This document shows, piece by piece, positions 47,486-60,680 of a stretch of 64,000 bases of DNA. The position numbers and the translations under genes are program-made. The notes under the pieces were generated by a model. It saw only the letters and a list, made by a program, of their open reading frames with translations. It was not told where the DNA came from and did no database searches. Each line of letters begins with the position of its first letter. Within the stretch, counting starts at the first letter, position 1. This stretch comes from Plazaster borealis (Eukaryota; Echinodermata; Asteroidea; Forcipulatida; Labidiasteridae), in NCBI GenBank assembly GCA_021014325.1, contig CM037463.1:8067001-8131000 (forward strand), read 5' to 3'.

Positions 47486-49012
47486 AGACATGTGGTGTAC
47501 CGGGAAGAAAAATTCACGATAACCTTACCCTTTTGCGTGATAGCATTGATTACATTAATTGGAACAATAAGGAAGCAGCAATCTTAAGTATCGACCAGGA
47601 GAAGGCTTTCGATAGAATTAATTGAGAATTATATGTTTAGCATGCTTGAAAAAATGGGAATTACCCCCAAATTCATTCAATGGATCAAGCTTTTGTATAG
47701 CAATCCTGTGAGCTGTGTCATTGTAAATAACTTCATTGGCAGACCTTTCCAAATAAGTAGAGGAATCAGACAAGGGTGTCCCCTGTCTCCATTGTTATAT
47801 GCAGTCTGTGCAGAAGGTTTAGGAACTCTGATTAGAATCAATAATGGGTTGCATGGTATTCAGTCTCCAGGTGGAACTGAATGTGTTAAAATTATCCAGC
47901 ATGCCGATGATGCAACAGTTTTTATTTCTAAAGAAAGTGATTTTCAGGTCATTACGGATGTTTTGTGTAAATATTGTAAAGGTAGCGGATCTAAGGTGAA
48001 CACAAGTAAAACCACGGGTCTATGGCTTGGCAAATGGAAGAACAGAATGGACAAGCCATGTGGCTTCAACTGGAACAATGATAAAATGAAAATTTTGGGT
48101 ATCCTTTTTGGAAACAATGTCACACCGGCTGACAACTGGGAACCCGGAATAAGCAAACTTAAGTGCAAGTTAAATATGTTTAGACAGTGGGACCTGACTC
48201 TGGCGGGCAAGGCCGTTATTGTTAACGTCACGGTCGGAAGCAGACTGAACTATGTGGGTAGCGTTCTCTCTTGCCCGGATGAGTTTGTAAAGAAAATCGA
48301 AAACATTATTTTTAGTTTTTACTGGTCAGGTAAACCCGACAAAATCAAGCGCGCCACTATCACCGGACCTGGATACATGGGAGGAACGGGTCTTTTGGAC
48401 GTCGGGGTCAGGTTACGCTGTCTAAAACTGATGTGGTTGAGTAATTATATCAAAAGTAATGGTAAATGGAAATCATTCTTTAACTATTGGATCGAGAAAA
48501 CTGGTGAAAGCCATAGTCTGGGATGGCATGTATTTGGAAAAACCAAGAAAAAGTCATAGCAGACCACTCCCTTTTATATGGACCTTTTTACAGCCTACGA
48601 ACAATCAGGGAGTGTTTTCAGACCAGAATTCTCCTCAGTTTTGGAAGTAATGAACGTCCCTCTCTGGAATAATTCAGTGGTTACGGGTAATAAGGATACA
48701 GATTTAGCGAGTCCTGTTCTAATAAAGAACAACATCATCAAATTGCATCATGTAGTTAAAAACAGCAGACTTATTACCTTTAAGGAATTGGCTAGGAGGT
48801 GCAAAATAAATTGTATCAATGCCGGACGCATAGTTAAGCGTCTTGAACAAAACATCAATCCAGTCCTCCTCAAAGAAAAACGTTGTGGGCCCAATAACCA
48901 TCCAAGCAGGTGGCTGAAATTCCAAATTGACCCCGGGGATGAGGGTTTGCTACCCTTTTCTAAAGTTACCACGAAATTAATGTACAAGTCACTTAACCTC
49001 ATATGTACTTAA
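47486..49012 (+). pseudogene. LINE reverse transcriptase fragment, copy 5 (extra nonsense codon)
   Basis: The shared TGA is at 47623-47625. An open frame of 308 codons (47633-48559) covers GIRQGCPLSP and the HADD pair and ends at TAG 48557-48559, where the other copies have TTG. The same frame then stays open from 48560 to TAA at 49012, so this is a single nonsense change and not a frameshift. A private Lys-to-Thr change (KDTDL) lies near 48700. The C-terminal zinc knuckle is missing. Confidence 0.93.
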
Positions 49013-49084
49013 TGTATTGATATATCAGTATGTGCATTATTGTTTTTCATAGAAGATGAGTGTACTTGTAATTAAATGGAGTTG

Positions 49085-49090
49085 AATAAA
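49085..49090 (+). promoter_or_regulatory. LINE copy 5 polyadenylation signal
   Basis: AATAAA ahead of the A-rich 3' tail. Confidence 0.7.
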
Positions 49091-52000
49091 CGGAGTCTAA
49101 GAGCTCCACTCAAAAGAAAAAAAAAATCATGTGGAACTATAAAATCAAAAAAAAAAATGTTGACAAAAATTCTGAAAATTTGACCATGCCGGCATGGTGA
49201 ATTTTGTTGGTTTTGGACCAAAACTTGAAACTCACACAAAATCCTCCATATTTCTCAAACTATGGCTTATTTACCTAGTCCGCACACATAAAATGTCTTG
49301 AGTAGTCCGCTCTAAATCATGTGGAACTAAAAAATCAAAAAAAAAAATGTTGACAAAAATTCTGAAAATTTGACCATGCCGGCATGGTGAATTTTGTTGA
49401 TTTTGGACCCAAACTTCAAACTCACACAAAATTCTCCATATTTCTCAAACTATGGCTTATTTACCTAGTCCGCACACATAAAATGTCTTGAGTAGTCCGC
49501 TCTGTATCATTTGGAACTATAAAATCAAAAAAAAAATGTTGACAAAAATTCTGAAAATTTGACCATGCCGGCATGGTGAATTTTGTTGATTTTGGACCCA
49601 AACTTCAAACTCACACAAAATTCTCCATATTTCTCAAACTATGGCTTATTTACCTAGTCCGCACACATAAAATGTCTTCAGTAGTCCACTCTGTATCATT
49701 TGGAACTATAAAATCAAAAAAAAATGTTGACCCAAATTCTGAAAATTTGACCATGCCGGCATGGTGAATTTTGTTGATTTTGGACCCAAACTTCAAACTC
49801 ACACAAAATTTTCCATATTTCTCAAACTATGGCTTATTTACCTAGTCCGCACACATAAAATGTCTTCAGTAGTCCGCTCTGTATCATTTGGAACTATAAA
49901 AACACACATAAAAAATTCACAAAAATGCTGAAAATTTGACCATGCCGGCATGGTGAATTTTGTTGATTTTGGACCCAAACTTCAAACTCACACAAAATTC
50001 TCCATATTTCTCAAACTATGGCTTATTTACCTAGTCCGCACACATAAAATGTCTTCAGTAGTCCGCTCTGTATCATTTGGAACTATAAAATCAAAAAAAA
50101 AAATGTTGACCCAAATTCTGAAAATTTGACCATGCCGGCATGGTGAATTTTGTTGATTTTGGACCCAAACTTCAAACTCACACAAAATTCTCCATATTTC
50201 TCAAACTATGGCTTATTTACACAGTCCGCACACATAAAATGTCTTGAGTAGTCCGCTCTGTATCATTTGGAACTATAAAATAAAAAAAAAAATGTTGACC
50301 CAAATTCTGAAAATTTGACCATGCCGGCATGGTGAATTTTGTTGATTTTGGACCCAAACTTCAAACTCACACAAAATTCTCCATATTTCTCAAACTATGG
50401 CTTATTTACCTAGTCTGCACACATAAAATGTCTTCAGTAGTCTGCTCTGTATCATTTGGAACTATAAAATCAAAAAAAAATGTTGACCCAAATTCTGAAA
50501 ATTTGACCATGCCGGCATGGTGAATTTTGTTGGTTTTGGACCCAAACTTCAAACTCACACAAAATTCTCCATATTTCTCAAACTATGGCTTATTTACCTA
50601 GTCCGCACACATAAAATGTCTTGAGTAGTCCGCTCTGTATCATTTGGAACTATAAACAAATTTTAAAAATGTTGACCCAAATTCTGAAAATTTGACCATG
50701 CCGGCATGGTGAATTTTGTTGATTTTGGACCCAAACTTCAAACTCACACAAAATTCTCCATATTTCTCAAACTATGGCTTATTTACCTAGTCCGCACACA
50801 TAAAATGTCTTGAGTAGTCCGCTCTGTATCATTTGGAACTATAAAATCAAAAAAAAAATGTTGACCCAAATTCTGAAAATTTGACCATGCCGGCATGGTG
50901 AATTTTGTTGATTTTGGACCCAAACTTCAAACTCACACAAAATTCTCCATATTTCTCAAACTATGGCTTATTTACCTAGTCCGCACACATAAAATGTCTT
51001 CAGTAGTCCGCTCTGTATCATTTGGAACTATAAAATCAAAAAAAAATGTTGACCAAAATTCTGAAAATTTGACCATGCCGGCATGGTGAATTTTGTTGAT
51101 TTTGGACCCAGACTTCAAACTCACACAAAATTCTCCATATTTCTCAAACTATGGCTTATTTACACAGTCCGCACACATAAAATGTCTTCAGTAGTCCGCT
51201 CTGTATCATTTGGAACTATAAAATCAAAAAAAAAAATGTTGACCCAAATTCTGAAAATTTGACCATGCCGGCATGGTGAATTTTGTTGATTTTGGACCCA
51301 AACTTCAAACTCACACAAAATTCTCCATATTTCTCAAACTATGGCTTATTTACCTAGTCCGCACACATAAAATGTCTTCAGTAGTCCGCTCTGTATCATT
51401 TGGAACTATAAAATCAAAAAAAAATGTTGACCAAAATTCTGAAAATTTGACCATGCCGGCATGGTGAATTTTGTTGATTTTGGACCCAAACTTCAAACTC
51501 ACACAAAATTCTCCATATTTCTCAAACTATGGCTTATTTACACAGTCTGCACACATAAAATGTCTTGAGTAGTCCGCTCTGTATCATTTGGAACTATAAA
51601 ATCAAAAAAAATGTTGACCCAAATTCTGAAAATTTGACCATGCCGGCATGGTGAATTTTGTTGATTTTGGACCCAAACTTCAAACTCACACAAAATTCTC
51701 CATATTTCTCAAACTATGGCTTATTTACCTAGTCCGCACACATAAAATGTCTTCAGTAGTCTGCTCTGTATCATGTGGAACTATAAAATCAAAAAGAAAA
51801 TGTTGACCCAAATTCTGAAAATTTGACCATGCCGGCATGGTGAATTTTGTTGGTTTTGGACCCAAACTTCAAACTCACACAAAATTCTCCATATTTCTCA
51901 AACTATGGCTTATTTACCTAGTCCGCACACATAAAATGTCTTCAGTAGGAGGCTGAGAATCATTTGGAACTATAAAATCAAAAAAAAATTGTTGACCCAA

Positions 52001-55000
52001 ATTCTGAAAATTTGACCATGCCGGCATGGTGAATTTTGTTGATTTTGGACCCAAACTTCAAACTCACACAAAATTCTCCATATTTCTCAAACTATGGCTT
52101 ATTTACCTAGTTCACACACATAAAATGTCTTCAGTAGTCCGCTCTGTATCATTTGGAACTATAAAATCAAAAAGAAAATGTTGACCAAAATTCTGAAAAT
52201 TTGACCATGCCGGCATGGTGAATTTTGTTGATTTTGGACCCAAACTTCAAACTCACACAAAATTCTCCATATTTCTCAAACTATGGCTTATTTACCTAGT
52301 CCGCACACATAAAATGTCTTCAGTAGTCCGCTCTGTATCATTTGGAACTATAAAATATTTTTAAAAATGTTGACCCAAATTCTGAAAATTTGACCATGCC
52401 GGCATGGTGAATTTTGTTGATTTTGGACCCAAACTTCAAACTCACACAAAATTCTCCATATTTCTCAAACTATGGCTTATTTACACAGTCCGCACACATA
52501 AAATGTCTTCAGTAGTCCGCTCTGTATCATTTGGAACTATAAAATCAAAAAAAAAATGTTGACCCAAATTCTGAAAATTTGACCATGCCGGCATGGTGAA
52601 TTTTGTTGATTTTGGACCCAAACTTCAAACTCACACAAAATTCTCCATATTTCTCAAACTATGGCTTATTTACCTAGTCCGCACACATAAAATGTCTTGA
52701 GTAGTCCGCTCTGTATCATTTGGAACTATAAAATCAAAAAAAAATGTTGACCAAAATTCTGAAAATTTGACCATGCCGGCATGGTGAATTTTGTTGATTT
52801 TGGACCCAAACTTCAAACTCACACAAAATTCTCCATATTTCTCAAACTATGGCTTATTTACCTAGTCCGCACACATAAAATGTCTTCAGTAGTCCGCTCT
52901 GTATCATGTGGAACTATAAAATCAAAAAGAAAATGTTGACCCAAATTCTGAAAATTTGACCATGCCGGCATGGTGAATTTTGTTGATTTTGGACCCAAAC
53001 TTCAAACTCACACAAAATTGTCCATATTTCTCAAACTATGGCTTATTTACCTAGTCCGCACACATAAAATGTCTTCAGTAGTCTGCTCTGTATCATTTGG
53101 AACTATAAAATCAAAAAAAAATGTTGACCAAAATTCTGAAAATTTGACCATGCCGGCATGGTGAATTTTGTTGATTTTGGACCAAAACTTCAAACTCACA
53201 CAAAATTCTCCATATTTCTCAAACTATGGCTTATTTACCCAGTCCGCACACATAAAATGTCTTGAGTAGTCCGCTCTGTATCATTTGGAACTATAAAATC
53301 AAAAACAAAAATGTTGACCCAAATTCTGAAAATTTGACCATGCCGGTATGGTGAATTATGTTGATTTTGGACCCAAACTTCAAACTCACACAAAATTTTC
53401 CATATTTCTCAAACTATGGCTTATTTACCTTGTCCGCAAACGTGAAATGTCTTGAGTAGTCCGCTCTGTATCATGTGGAACTATAAAATCAAAAAAAAAT
53501 GTTGACCCAAATTCTGAAAATTTGACCATGCCGGCATGGTGAATTTTGTTGGTTTTGGACCCAAACTTCAAACTCACACAAAATTCTCCATATTTCTCAA
53601 ACTATGGCTTATTTACCTAGTCCGCACACATAAAATGTCTTCAGTAGTCCGCTCTGTATCATTTGGAACTATAAAATCAAAAAAAAAATGTTGACCCAAA
53701 TTCTGAAAATTTGACCATGCCGGCATGGTGAATTTTGTTGATTTTGGACCCAAACTTCAAACTCACACAAAATTCTCCATATTTCTCAAACTATGGCTTA
53801 TTTACCTAGTTCACACACATAAAATGTCTTCAGTAGTCCGCTCTGTATCATTTGGAACTATAAAATCAAAAAGAAAATGTTGACCAAAATTCTGAAAATT
53901 GGACCATGCCGGCATGGTGAATTTTGTTGATTTTGGACCCAAACTTCAAACTCACAGAAAATTCTCCATATTTCTCAAACTATGGCTTATTTACCTAGTC
54001 CGCACACATAAAATGTCTTCAGTAGTCCGCTCTGTATCATTTGGAACTATAAAAAATTTTTTAAAATGTTGACCCAAATTCTGAAAATTTGACCATGCCG
54101 GCATGGTGAATTATGTTGATTTTGGACCCAAACTTCAAACTCACACAAAATTCTCCATATTTCTCAAACTATGGCTTATTTACCCAGTCCGCACACATAA
54201 AATGTCTTCAGTAGTCCACTCTGTATCATTTGGAACTATAAAATCAAAAAAAAAATGTTGACCCAAATTCTGAAAATTTGACCATGCCGGCATGGTGAAT
54301 TTTGTTGATTTTGGACCCAAACTTCAAACTCACACAAAATTCTCCATATTTCTCAAACTATGGCTTATTTACCTAGTCCGCACACATAAAATGTCTTGAG
54401 TAGTCCGCTCTGTATCATTTGGAACTATAAAATCAAAAAAAAAATGTTGACCAAAATTCTGAAAATTTGACCATGCCGGCATGGTGAATTTTGTTGATTT
54501 TGGACCCAAACTTCAAACTCACACAAAATTCTCCATATTTCTCAAACTATGGCTTATTTACACAGTCCGCACACATAAAATGTCTTGAGTAGTCCGCTCT
54601 GTATCATGTGAAACTATAAAATAAAATAAAAAATGTTGACGCAAATTCTGAAAATTTGACCATGGCGGCATGGTGAATTTTGTTGGTTTTGGACCCAAAC
54701 TTCAAACTCACACAAAATTCTCCATATTTCTCAAACTATGGCTTATTTACCTAGTCCGCACACATAAAATGTCTTCAGTAGTCTGCTCTGTATCATGTGG
54801 AACTATAAAATCAAAAAAAAAAATGTTGACCCAAATTCTGAAAATTTGACCATGCCGGCATGGTGAATTTTGTTGGTTTTGGACCCAAACTTCAAACTCA
54901 CACAAAATTTTCCATATTTCTCAAACTATGGCTTATTTACCTAGTACGCACACATAAAATGTCTTCAGTAGTCCGCTCTGTATCATGTGGAACTATAAAA

Positions 55001-57299
55001 TCAAAAAGAAAATGTTGACCCAAATTCTGAAAATTTGACCATGCCGGCATGGTGAATTTTGTTGATTTTGGACCCAAACTTCAAACTCACACAAAATTTT
55101 CCATATTTCTCAAACTATGGCTTATTTACCTAGTCCGCACACATAAAATGTCTTCAGTAGTCCGCTCTGTATCATGTGGAACTTTAAAATAAATAAAAAA
55201 ATGTTGACCCAAATTCTGAAAATTTGACCATGCCGGCATGGTGAATTTTGTTGATTTTGGACCCAAACTTCAAACTCACACAAAATTCTCCATATTTCTC
55301 AAACTATGGCTTATTTACCTAGTTCACACACATAAAATGTCTTCAGTAGTCCGCTCTGTATCATTTGGAACTATAAAATAAAAAAAAAACTGTTGACCAA
55401 AATTCTGAAAATTTGACCATGCCAGCATGGTGAATTTTGTTGATTTTGGACCCAAACTTCAAACTCACACAAAATTCTCCATATTTCTCAAACTATGGCT
55501 TATTTACCTAGTCCGCACACATAAAATGTCTTCAGTAGTCCGCTCTGTATCATTTGGAACTATAAAATTTTTTTAAAAATGTTGACCCAAATTCTGAAAA
55601 TTTGACCATGCCGGCATGGTGAATTTTGTTGATTTTGGACCCAAACTTCAAACTCACACAAAATTGTCCATATTTCTCAAACTATGGCTTATTTACCTAG
55701 TCCGCACACATAAAATGTCTTCAGTAGTCCGCTCTGTATCATGTGGAACTATAAAATCAAAAAAAAAAATGTTGACCCAAATTCTGAAAATTTGACCATG
55801 CCGGCATGGTGAATTTTGTTGATTTTGGACCCAAACTTCAAACTCACACAAAATTCTCCATATTTCTCAAACTATGGCTTATTTACCTAGTCCGCACACA
55901 TAAAATGTCTTGAGTAGTTCGCTCTGTATCATTTGGAACTATAAAATCAAAAAAAAAATGTTGACCAAAATTCTGAAAATTTGACCATGCCGGCATGGTG
56001 AATTTTGTTGATTTTGGACCAAAACTTCAAACTCACACAAAATTCTCCATATTTCTCAAACTATGGCTTATTTACCCAGTCCGCACACATAAAATGTCTT
56101 GAGTAGTCCGCTCTGTATCATTTGGAACTATAAAATCAAAAAAAAAAATGTTGACCCAAATTCTGAAAATTTGACCATGCCGGCATGGTGAATTTTGTTG
56201 ATTTTGGACCCAAACTTCAAACTCACACAAAATTGTCCATATTTCTCAAACTATGGCTTATTTACCTAGTCCGCACACATAAAATGTCTTCAGTAGTCTG
56301 CTCTGTATCATTTGGAACTATAAAATCAAAAAAAAAATGTTGACCAAAATTCTGAAAATTTGACCATGCCGGCATGGTGAATTTTGTTGATTTTGGACCC
56401 AAACTTCAAACTCACACAAAATTTTCCATATTTCTCAAACTATGGCTTATTTACCTAGTCCGCACACATAAAATGTCTTGAGTAGTCCGCTCTGTATCAT
56501 GTGGAACTATAAAATCAAAAAGAAAATGTTGACCCAAATTCTGAAAATTTGACCATGGCGGCATGGTGAATTTTGTTGGTTTTGGACCCAAACTTCAAAC
56601 TCACACAAAATTCTCCATATTTCTCAAACTATGGCTTATTTACCTAGTCCGCACACATAAAATGTCTTCAGTAGTCTGCTCTGTATCATGTGGAACTATA
56701 AAATCAAAAAAAAAAATGTTGACCCAAATTCTGAAAATTTGACCATGCCGGCATGGTGAATTTTGTTGGTTTTGGACCCAAACTTCAAACTCACACAAAA
56801 TTTTCCATATTTCTCAAACTATGGCTTATTTACCTAGTACGCACACATAAAATGTCTTCAGTAGTCCGCTCTGTATCATGTGGAACTATAAAATCAAAAA
56901 AAAAATGTTGACCCAAATTCTGAAAATTTGACCATGCCGGCATGGTGAATTTTGTTGATTTTGGACCCAAACTTCAAACTCACACAAAATTCTCCATATT
57001 TCTCAAACTATGGCTTATTTACCTAGTTCACACACATAAAATGTCTTCAGTAGTCCGCTCTGTATCATTTGGAACTATAAAATCAAAAAGAAAATGTTGA
57101 CCAAAATTCTGAAAATTTGACCATGCCGGCATGGTGAATTTTGTTGATTTTGGACCCAAACTTCAAACTCACACAAAATTCTCCATATTTCTCAAACTAT
57201 GGCTTATTTATCTAGTCCGCACACATAAAATGTCTTCAGTAGTCCGCTCTGTATCATTTGGAACTATAAAAATTTTTTAAAAATGTTGACCCAAATTCT

Positions 57300-58985
57300 G
57301 AAAATTGGACCATGCCGGCATGGTGAATTTTGTTGATTTTGGACCCAAACTTCAAACTCACACAAAATTGTCCATATTTCTCAAACTATGGCTTATTTAC
57401 ACAGTCCGCACACATAAAATATCTTCAGTAGTCCGTTCTATATCATGTGGAACTATAAAATCAAAAAAAAAATGTTGACCAAAATTCTGAAAATTTGACC
57501 ATGCCGGCATGGTGAATTTTGTTGATTTTGGACCCAAACTTCAAACTCACACAAAATTCTCCATATTTCTCAAACTATGGCTTATTTACCTAGTCCGCAC
57601 ACATAAAATGTCTTGAGTAGTCCGCTCTGTATCATTTGGAACTATAAAATCAAAAAAAAAATGTTGACCAAAATTCTGAAAATTTGACCATGCCGGCATG
57701 GTGAATTTTGTTGATTTTGGACCCAGACTTCAAACTCACACAAAATTCTCCATATTTCTCAAACTATGGCTTATTTACACAGTCCGCACACATAAAATAT
57801 CTTGAGTAGTCCGCTCTATATCATGTGGAACTATAAAATCAAAAAAAAAAATGTTGACCCAAATTCTGAAAGTTTGACCATGCCGGCATGGTGAATTTTG
57901 TTGATTTTGGACCCAAACTTCAAACTCACACAAAATTGTCCATATTTCTCAAACTATGGCTTATTTACCTAGTCCGCACACATAAAATGTCTTCAGTAGT
58001 CTGCTCTGTATCATTTGGAACTATAAAATCAAAAAAAAAATGTTGACCAAAATTCTGAAAATTTGACCATGCCGGCATGGTGAATTTTTGTTGATTTTGG
58101 ACCCAAACTTCAAACTCACACAAAATTTTCCATATTTCTCAAACTATGGCTTATTTACACAGTCCGCACACATAAAATGTCTTGAGTAGTCCGCTCTATA
58201 TCATGTGGAACTATAAAATCAAAAAAAAAAATGTTGACCCAAATTCTGAAAATTTGACCATGGCGGCATGGTGAATTTTGTTGGTTTTGGACCCAAACTT
58301 CAAACTCACACAAAATTCTCCATATTTCTCAAACTATGGCTTATTTACCTAGTCCGTACACATAAAATGTCTTCAGTAGTCTGCTCTGTATCATGTGGAA
58401 CTATAAAATCAAAAAAAAAAATGTTGACCCAAATTCTGAAAATTTGACCATGCCGGCATGGTGAATTTTGTTGGTTTTGGACCCAAACTTCAAACTCACA
58501 CAAAATTTTCCATATTTCTCAAACTATGGCTTATTTACCTAGTACGCACACATAAAGTGTCTTCAGTAGTCCGCTCTGTATCATGTGGAACTATAAAATC
58601 AAAAAAAAAATGTTGACCCAAATTCTGAAAATTTGACCATGCCGGCATCGTGAATTTTGTTGATTTTGGACCCAAACTTCAAACTTACACAAAATTCTCC
58701 ATATTTCTCAAACTATGGCTTATTTACCTAGTTCACACACATAAAATGTCTTCAGTAGTCCGCTCTGTATCATTTGGAACTATAAAATCAAAAAGAAAAT
58801 GTTGACCAAAATTCTGAAAATTGGACCATGCCGGCATGGTGAATTTTGTTGATTTTGGACCCAAACTTCAAAGTCACAGAAAATTCTCCATATTTTTCAA
58901 ACTATGGCTTATTTATCTAGTCCGCACACATAAAATGTCTTCAGTAGTCCGCTCTGTATCATTTGGAACTTAAAATTTTTTTTAA
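57300..58985 (+). repeat. Higher-order unit, first copy (9 monomers)
   Basis: The ordered markers are TTCAGTAGTCCGTTCTATATC (57423), ATATCTTGAGTAG (57797), CATGGCGGCATGG (58258), AGTCCGTACAC (58351), GGCATCGTG (58645) and AAGTCACAGAAAATTC (58871). All recur in the next unit. The offset is about 1,706 bp at the start and 1,515 bp from the CATGGCGGCATGG monomer onward. Confidence 0.86.
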
Positions 58986-60680
58986 AAATGTTGACCCAAA
59001 TTCTGAAAATTGGACCATGCCGGCATGGTGAATTTTGTTGATTTTGGACCCAAACTTCAAACTCACACAAAATTGTCCATATTTCTCAAACTATGGCTTA
59101 TTTACACAGTCCGCACACATAAAATATCTTCAGTAGTCCGTTCTATATCATGTGGAACTATAAAATCAAAAAAAAAAAATGTTGACCCAAATTCTGAAAG
59201 TTTGACCATGCCGGCATGGTGAATTTTGTTGATTTTGGACCCAAACTTCAAACTCACACAAAATTCTCCATATTTCTCAAACTATGGCTTATTTACCTAG
59301 TCCGCACACATAAAATGTCTTGAGTAGTCCGCTCTGTATCATTTGGAACTATAAAATCAAAAAAAAAATGTTGACCAAAATTCTGAAAATTTGACCATGC
59401 CTGCATGGTGAATTTTGTTGATTTTGGACCCAGACTTCAAACTCACACAAAATTCTCCATATTTCTCAAACTATGGCTTATTTACACAGTCCGCACACAT
59501 AAAATATCTTGAGTAGTCCGCTCTATATCATGTGGAACTATAAAATCAAAAAAAAATGTTGACCCAAATTCTGAAAATTTGACCATGCAGGCATGGTGAA
59601 TTTTGTTGATTTTGGACCCAAACTTCAAACTCACACAAAATTCTCCATATTTCTCAAACTATGGCTTATTTACCTAGTCCGCACACATAAAATGTCTTCA
59701 GTAGTCTGCTCTATATCATGTGGAACTATAAAATCAAAAAAAAAAATGTTCACCCAAATTCTGAAAATTTGACCATGGCGGCATGGTGAATTTTGTTGGT
59801 TTTGGACCCAAACTTCAAACTCACACAAAATTCTCCATATTTCTCAAACTATGGCTTATTTACCTAGTCCGTACACATAAAATGTCTTCAGTAGACTGCT
59901 CTGTATCATGTGGAACTATAAAATCAAAAAAAAAAAATGTTGACCCAAATTCTGAAAATTTGACCATGCCGGCATGGTGAATTTTGTTGGTTTTGGACCC
60001 AAACTTCAAACTCACACAAAATTTTCCATATTTCTCAAACTATGGCTTATTTACCTAGTACGCACACATAAAGTGTCTTCAGTAGTCCGCTCTGTATCAT
60101 GTGGAACTATAAAATCAAAAAAAAAAATGTTGACCCAAATTCTGAAAATTTGACCATGCCGGCATCGTGAATTTTGTTGATTTTGGACCCAAACTTCAAA
60201 CTTACACAAAATTCTCCATATTTCTCAAACTATGGCTTATTTACCTAGTTCACACACATAAAATGTCTTGAGTAGTCCGCTCTGTATCATTTGGAACTAT
60301 AAAATCAAAAAGAAAATGTTGACCAAAATTCTGAAAATTGGACCATGCCGGCATGGTGAATTTTGTTGATTTTGGACCCAAACTTCAAAGTCACAGAAAA
60401 TTCTCCATATTTTTCAAACTATGGCTTATTTATCTAGTCCGCACACATAAAATGTCTTCAGTAGTCCGCTCTGTATCATTTGGAACTATAAAATCAAAAA
60501 GAAAATGTTGACCCAAATTCTGAAAATTGGACCATGCCGGCATGGTGAATTTTGTTGATTTTGGACCCAAACTTCAAACTCACACAAAATTGTCCATATT
60601 TCTCAAACTATGGCTTATTTACACAGTCCGCACACATAAAATATCTTCAGTAGTACGCTCAGTATCATGTGGAACTATAA
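58986..60680 (+). repeat. Higher-order unit, second copy (one monomer shorter)
   Basis: Markers recur at 59128, 59504, 59773, 59866, 60160 and 60388. The change of offset from 1,706 to 1,515 bp means one monomer was lost here, or gained in the first copy, between 57860 and 58260. The first marker appears again in a diverged form at about 60643, 1,517 bp later. Confidence 0.86.

Larger units (their letters stand above)
47486..49125 (+). mobile_element. LINE copy 5, 5'-truncated L1/Tx1-like retrotransposon
   Basis: A 1,640-bp copy. The right target duplication ATCATGTGGAAC is at 49126-49137. The left one is 11 bp (47475-47485) because the monomer before it has lost about 12 bp. Truncation point, 775-bp deletion and upstream TGA are shared with copies 1, 2 and 4. 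It matches copies 1 and 2 in an ACC codon after MGI and in CAGTGGGAC, but copy 4 in GTTAAGCGTC, which suggests exchange among copies. AATAAA is at 49085-49090. Confidence 0.95.

Noticed and set aside
13070..49125. Five independent LINE insertions
   Set aside because: The same first base, target position, strand, internal deletion and frameshift (in four copies) plus shared flanking variants are better explained by one insertion and later duplication.
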